This document shows, one piece after another, positions 6,867 to 9,482 of a DNA stretch of 9,482 nt. The notes under the pieces are model-generated. The model was not told where the DNA came from. It did no database searches and saw nothing but the letters and a program-made list of their open reading frames with translations. This DNA is from Dehalococcoidia bacterium (GTDB lineage: Bacteria > Chloroflexota > Dehalococcoidia > GIF9 > AB-539-J10). Position 1 is the stretch's first letter, and each line of letters opens with the position of its first letter. The stretch lies in NCBI GenBank assembly GCA_003562555.1, contig PWUO01000103.1, forward strand, positions 1-9,482, written 5' to 3'. The position numbers and the translations under genes were made by a program.

Positions 6867-7676
6867 ATGAGAGCACTTCCGGATTTTTTGGTGATCGGGG
6901 CACAGAAATGTGGCACCACCTGGCTGCACGAGTGCCTGGCCCGGCACCCCCGGATCGCGATGCCTGCAGGCAAGGATGGGGGATTTTTCTGTTACCGGGC
7001 AACCCGGACCGACAAAGCGCTGGCCGACTATGCCGCGCAGTACCCGCAGGCGCCGGAAACGGGAAACGTGCGGGGCGAGAGTACGGCGGCCTATTTCTGG
7101 ACGGCGAGCGGATCGAAATGGGACCGCAAGCCGGAAGGGTTCGAGACTGCGATTCCGGAGCGGGTACGCGCAACGCTGGGGGCGGATACCCGCTTGCTGT
7201 TATGCCTGCGCAATCCCGTCGACCGGGCGGTATCGGCCTGGTTTCACCATGTGCGCCAGGGCGACCTGAGTCCGGAGACACCGCTTTTGGAAGCCGGCGG
7301 GTACGCGGGCCTGATCGACATGGGCTTTTACGCCCGACACCTGCGGAACTGGCTAAGGGCCTATCCTCGGGAGAATTTCTGCGTCCTGATCATGGAGGAC
7401 GACATCGCACGGATGCCAGCCGAGGCCATGCGCCGCGTCTATCGTTTCCTGGGGGTCAACGAGGGATTCCTGCCCCCGCGGCTCGGCGTACCGATATACG
7501 CAGGTTCTGCTCGACGCAGGACCTGCGAAGGCATCCACGCGACGATGGACGCATCCTCCGAACGGCTGATCATTGACGCTGACACGCTGCACCAGCTCGC
7601 CGAGACGTATCGCGAGGACGTGCAGGAACTCGAAGGCCTGCTGGGTCGAGATGTACGGCGCATCTGGGGATTCTAG
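6867..7676 (+). CDS. PAPS-dependent sulfotransferase
   Basis: A 269-residue soluble enzyme of the heparan-sulfate-type/Sulfotransfer_1 group, expected to move a sulfuryl group from PAPS to a hydroxyl or amine, probably on a sugar. The 5'-phosphosulfate loop is GAQKCGTTWL (11-20), with K14 as the expected catalytic lysine. GEST (70-73) follows. The 3'-phosphate site is LCLRNPVDRAVSAWFHH (112-128), with R115 and S123 the expected binding residues. The C-terminal region has FLGV (194-197) and a closing VQELEGLLGRDVRRIWGF, as is usual in this family. Length is typical. A GAGG ends 5 bases before the ATG. It is the only complete plus-strand gene here, divergent from the parvulin gene (264 bases apart) and convergent with the deacetylase gene. 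No clear promoter was found. The acceptor is unknown; the glycan made by neighbouring genes is the obvious candidate. Confidence 0.92.
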   Translation: MRALPDFLVIGAQKCGTTWLHECLARHPRIAMPAGKDGGFFCYRATRTDKALADYAAQYPQAPETGNVRGESTAAYFWTASGSKWDRKPEGFETAIPERVRATLGADTRLLLCLRNPVDRAVSAWFHHVRQGDLSPETPLLEAGGYAGLIDMGFYARHLRNWLRAYPRENFCVLIMEDDIARMPAEAMRRVYRFLGVNEGFLPPRLGVPIYAGSARRRTCEGIHATMDASSERLIIDADTLHQLAETYREDVQELEGLLGRDVRRIWGF

Positions 7677-7701
7677 CAACCTGTCGCAGAAAGTCCGCGA
7701 G

Positions 7702-7718
7702 CGGGCCTTGGCAGCCCG
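7702..7718. other. Hairpin in the convergent gap between sulfotransferase and deacetylase genes
   Basis: CGGGC-7-GCCCG forms a 5-base-pair stem (6 with a G-U pair) 25 bases after the sulfotransferase stop. A second small dyad, GCGC-5-GCGC at 7765-7777, spans the deacetylase stop. Neither is followed by a T-run, so any terminator role for the two converging transcripts is weakly supported. Confidence 0.25.
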
Positions 7719-7769
7719 TCGGGAAGCATCGGTCCTGGCTCAAAAGAACGGGCAAAGGCCATGTGCGCG

Positions 7770-8591
7770 TTAAGCGCAGGCCCGCAGGATGGCTTGCAGG
7801 TCCTCCGGTGTCGTCCAGTGCTGGCCACAAACGAACCGGGGAATCCGCCAGCAGTCGCTGCCGGCGTGGGCCGGCTCTCCAGCGGTGGTGAAGGCGGCCT
7901 GCTGGCGATGTTCGTGCCGGTGTTCGGGCAAGTAGCACTCGACCAAGAAGTCGCTGTACTCGCCATAGGGGTACGCAAACAGGCTGCAGCGATGCACCGG
8001 CGAAAGCTTGCGGTCGATATAGTCGGCGGCCTGCCGGATCTGGTGGTCGCATTGCGCCCAGGAATCGACCGTCAAAAAGGTACCGCGCGCCGCGCTTTCC
8101 CCTGGCGGCGCAGAGACCTGCTCGTGGTTGTGATCCCAGGAGTGGTTCTCGATGGCCAGGGAACCACGCACGGCGGTCAGCCACCAATCGTCATTCCACC
8201 AGCCAGCGGCACTCAGGGAACGGACATCCAGTTCGCGCCGTGGCTCCGGACCCGCGATAACGAAACTCGTCGCGTGCGGCAGGGGCCTGGAGGTCTCCGA
8301 AGCAATGTCCTTAAGGATCCCGGCCAACCCACGCAGTCGCCCCAGTGCAGGGTGGTCTACATCGCGCCAGTCCAGATCGGTCCCATCATCAAAGCTGAGT
8401 CCGACACACCGAGTCATTTCGGCGGCCGTTCCCTTGACAACCGCACGCGCGATATCGTGGAGCGGGACGATCTTCCAGCCCGCCCGCCACAGGATGCGCA
8501 GATCCTCCCGAAGCGTGACCATATCATCGGAGCCATACTGTCCGCTGCCCACGCGCGTTGCATGGTAGGTCAGGATGGGGATCGCAGACAC
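7770..8591 (-). CDS. NodB-type polysaccharide deacetylase
   Basis: A 273-residue protein of the polysaccharide deacetylase (carbohydrate esterase 4-like) family, expected to remove N- or O-acetyl groups from a glycan using a metal ion. Visible motifs are ILTYHAT (6-12), SFDDG (66-70, catalytic and metal Asp), ENHSWDH (148-154, giving the H-S-x-x-H metal motif) and FAYPYGEY (205-212). No signal peptide is seen, so it may act in the cytoplasm on a precursor. I place the start at the GTG at 8591, 29 bases after the stop of the upstream methyltransferase gene, because the family core begins at once (MSAIPILTYH); its ribosome site is poor. The frame stays open to an ATG at 8738, but that would overlap the upstream gene by 118 bases and add 49 residues unlike the family. 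Probably cotranscribed with the methyltransferase gene. Confidence 0.87.
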   Translation of the reverse strand: MSAIPILTYHATRVGSGQYGSDDMVTLREDLRILWRAGWKIVPLHDIARAVVKGTAAEMTRCVGLSFDDGTDLDWRDVDHPALGRLRGLAGILKDIASETSRPLPHATSFVIAGPEPRRELDVRSLSAAGWWNDDWWLTAVRGSLAIENHSWDHNHEQVSAPPGESAARGTFLTVDSWAQCDHQIRQAADYIDRKLSPVHRCSLFAYPYGEYSDFLVECYLPEHRHEHRQQAAFTTAGEPAHAGSDCWRIPRFVCGQHWTTPEDLQAILRACA

Positions 8592-8620
8592 GGTATTGGG
8601 AACGCGTACGCTGGGTGGCG

Positions 8621-9274
8621 CTACAAGCGCCGCAGGAAGCCATGCGGCGCAAACGTAAAGCCGAAACGCTGTTCCGTTTCCTCGTCCCGGGCATAGTCTC
8701 CCGGGTACTCCGCGAAGTATTCCTGGATGGCTTCCCATGGACCCTCGCCCCAGCCCGGCAGAACGGGGTGGCCATTGATGTTGCCATCCTCGACCACAAG
8801 ATAATCACCCGCAACGAGAAAATCCCGCAGTGCCCGCATTTCGGCGAGCACGTTGCGCTTGCTGTGATCACTGTCAAGGATCGCGAACACCGGACCCGGG
8901 TGGTTCCGGCGCAGCGCGCGCAGCCGTTCGAGAACGCCCGGATCGGTGGAACGCCCAAGGCGGGTTTCGATCGCAGGGTGTCGCCGAACATCGGGACGAA
9001 GATCGGTGTGATCCGAGTCCACAGTGAAGACCCGGCAGCCGGGGCGCACAAGCGCTCCGATCGTGGCAAAATAAAGCGCGGCCCCACCATAGCGGGTTCC
9101 GAACTCCACGATCAGGGACGGACGCAGACGAGAGATCACCTCCTGGTAGTTCCACATGTCGGAAACCGACTTCAGACACGGAACCCCCATCCAGTGAACA
9201 CGTTCCCAGATTCGCTGGTCGTAATACCACCGATGATAGCCCTCGGGAGCGCTGATGCGATCCGATTCCTGCAT
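8621..9274 (-). CDS. CmcI/cephalosporin hydroxylase-family SAM methyltransferase
   Basis: A 217-residue protein of the cephalosporin hydroxylase (CmcI) family, which despite its name includes SAM-dependent O-methyltransferases such as sugar methylases of glycolipid and polysaccharide loci. Motifs: GVPCLKSVSDMWNYQEVI (30-47), the SAM loop IVEFGTRYGGAALYFA (55-70), VDSDH (85-89), FAILDSDHSKRNVLAEM (130-146, likely metal and ribose contacts), VEDGNINGHP (161-170), GPWEAI (178-183) and the closing PHGFLRR. All core motifs are present and the length is near normal. I chose the ATG at 9274 because GAGG lies 5 bases upstream; an ATG at 9295 would add 7 residues and has a weaker site, and one at 9340 would add 22 residues of unlikely character. 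It most plausibly O-methylates a sugar of the local glycan, which is inference. Confidence 0.88.
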   Translation of the reverse strand: MQESDRISAPEGYHRWYYDQRIWERVHWMGVPCLKSVSDMWNYQEVISRLRPSLIVEFGTRYGGAALYFATIGALVRPGCRVFTVDSDHTDLRPDVRRHPAIETRLGRSTDPGVLERLRALRRNHPGPVFAILDSDHSKRNVLAEMRALRDFLVAGDYLVVEDGNINGHPVLPGWGEGPWEAIQEYFAEYPGDYARDEETEQRFGFTFAPHGFLRRL

Positions 9275-9278
9275 ACGG

Positions 9279-9285
9279 CCCTCTT
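9279..9285 (-). promoter_or_regulatory. Shine-Dalgarno site deciding the ATG at 9274
   Basis: AAGAGGG on the minus strand ends 4 bases before the ATG at 9274 (its GAGG ends 5 bases before). Neither alternative ATG further upstream (9295, 9340) has so good a match. Confidence 0.55.
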
Positions 9286-9332
9286 GCGCGTCCATCCGGC
9301 GGATGCTGCCATAATCGCGCCGTCGACTCCAA

Positions 9333-9358
9333 CATTGCACCGTCGAAGGGGTACAATG
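9333..9358. promoter_or_regulatory. Inverted repeat with embedded -10-like TACAAT in the divergent gap
   Basis: CATTGCACC (9333-9341) and GGTACAATG (9350-9358) are complementary at 8 of 9 positions around an 8-base loop. The right arm contains TACAAT (9352-9357), a good -10 for the plus-strand gene at 9444. CCAACA, 17 bases upstream, is a 3-of-6 -35 match. The dyad lies between divergent genes and could be an operator over the plus-strand promoter. No regulator family is recognised. Confidence 0.35.
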
Positions 9359-9387
9359 CGCTTACGCGTCGTTGGCACAGTGGCGTC

Positions 9388-9402
9388 CACGGCCAAACCG
9401 TG
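9388..9402 (+). other. Leader hairpin before the right-edge gene
   Basis: CACGG-CCAAA-CCGTG is a perfect 5-base-pair stem with a 5-base loop, about 40 bases before the ATG at 9444. It would lie in the mRNA leader if transcription starts near 9364. Function unknown. Confidence 0.25.
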
Positions 9403-9443
9403 AGGTCCCACGAGCGAAACTACTTGACGAGGAAAAACAAGAA

Positions 9444-9482
9444 ATGCACCGTGTGTCACGCTCCAGTCTCCATTACGCTTAC
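9444..9482 (+). CDS. Start of a plus-strand gene, first 13 codons only
   Basis: An ATG at 9444 follows GAGGA (9428-9432 region) with about 10 bases of spacing and opens a frame to the window edge: MHRVSRSSLHYAY. The upstream A-rich stretch (GGAAAAACAAGAA) is typical of a well-translated start. The gene is divergent from the CmcI-type methyltransferase gene, and the 169-base gap holds a candidate promoter. Too little is visible to name a product. The start could be spurious, since only 13 codons support it. Confidence 0.45.
   Translation, partial: MHRVSRSSLHYAY

Noticed and set aside
6529..7281. Minus-strand frame of 250 codons across the promoter region and sulfotransferase gene
   Set aside because: Antisense to the PAPS-binding motifs and covers the divergent promoter region; composition is Pro/Arg/Ser-rich.
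7677..7769. Classical bidirectional terminator between the converging genes
   Set aside because: Short GC stems exist but no T-run follows on either strand.
8558..9403. Plus-strand frame of 281 codons opposite the CmcI-type gene
   Set aside because: Antisense to a gene with intact family motifs throughout.
9424..9429. TTGACG as a -35 box
   Set aside because: It lies only 14 bases before the ATG at 9444, leaving no room for a -10 and a leader.

Overview
The window is a dense, GC-rich stretch with short spacers, codons ending mostly in G or C, and recognisable Shine-Dalgarno sites. It fits a proteobacterial chromosome, most likely a gammaproteobacterium. That placement rests on overall style (a periplasmic parvulin and a DUF3144-like protein) and is an inference. 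No rRNA, tRNA, CRISPR array, transposase or integrase was seen, and no gap between genes exceeds 300 bases.

The left two thirds is a run of minus-strand genes, read from about 6700 down to 1: a secreted parvulin-type peptidyl-prolyl isomerase (5652-6602), a composite protein with a degenerate glycosyltransferase-like N-domain, a SAM methyltransferase and a C-terminal coiled coil (3984-5549), a GT4 glycosyltransferase overlapping it by 8 bases (2774-3991), a small DUF3144-like protein (2290-2619), a two-domain GT2-GT4 glycosyltransferase (234-2189), and the start of an unrecognised gene that overlaps its stop codon and runs off the left edge (1-237). A TATAAT-type promoter lies upstream of the parvulin gene. 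A 12-base perfect palindrome lies just before the start of the GT2-GT4 gene.

The right third holds a lone plus-strand PAPS-dependent sulfotransferase (6867-7676) facing a convergent minus-strand pair: a NodB-type polysaccharide deacetylase (7770-8591) and a CmcI/cephalosporin-hydroxylase-family methyltransferase (8621-9274). A divergent intergenic region with an inverted repeat separates that pair from the first 13 codons of a plus-strand gene that leaves the window (9444-9482).

Taken together this is a glycan assembly and decoration locus. Two glycosyltransferase proteins carrying three transferase domains would build a glycan, and two methyltransferases, a sulfotransferase and a deacetylase would modify it. 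No flippase, polymerase, priming transferase, flagellin or S-layer gene is present, so the window does not show whether the product is an exopolysaccharide, an O-antigen or a protein glycan. The least ordinary features are the glycosyltransferase-like/methyltransferase/coiled-coil fusion, a four-cysteine motif shared by the two GT4 domains, and a DUF3144-like gene between glycosyltransferases.
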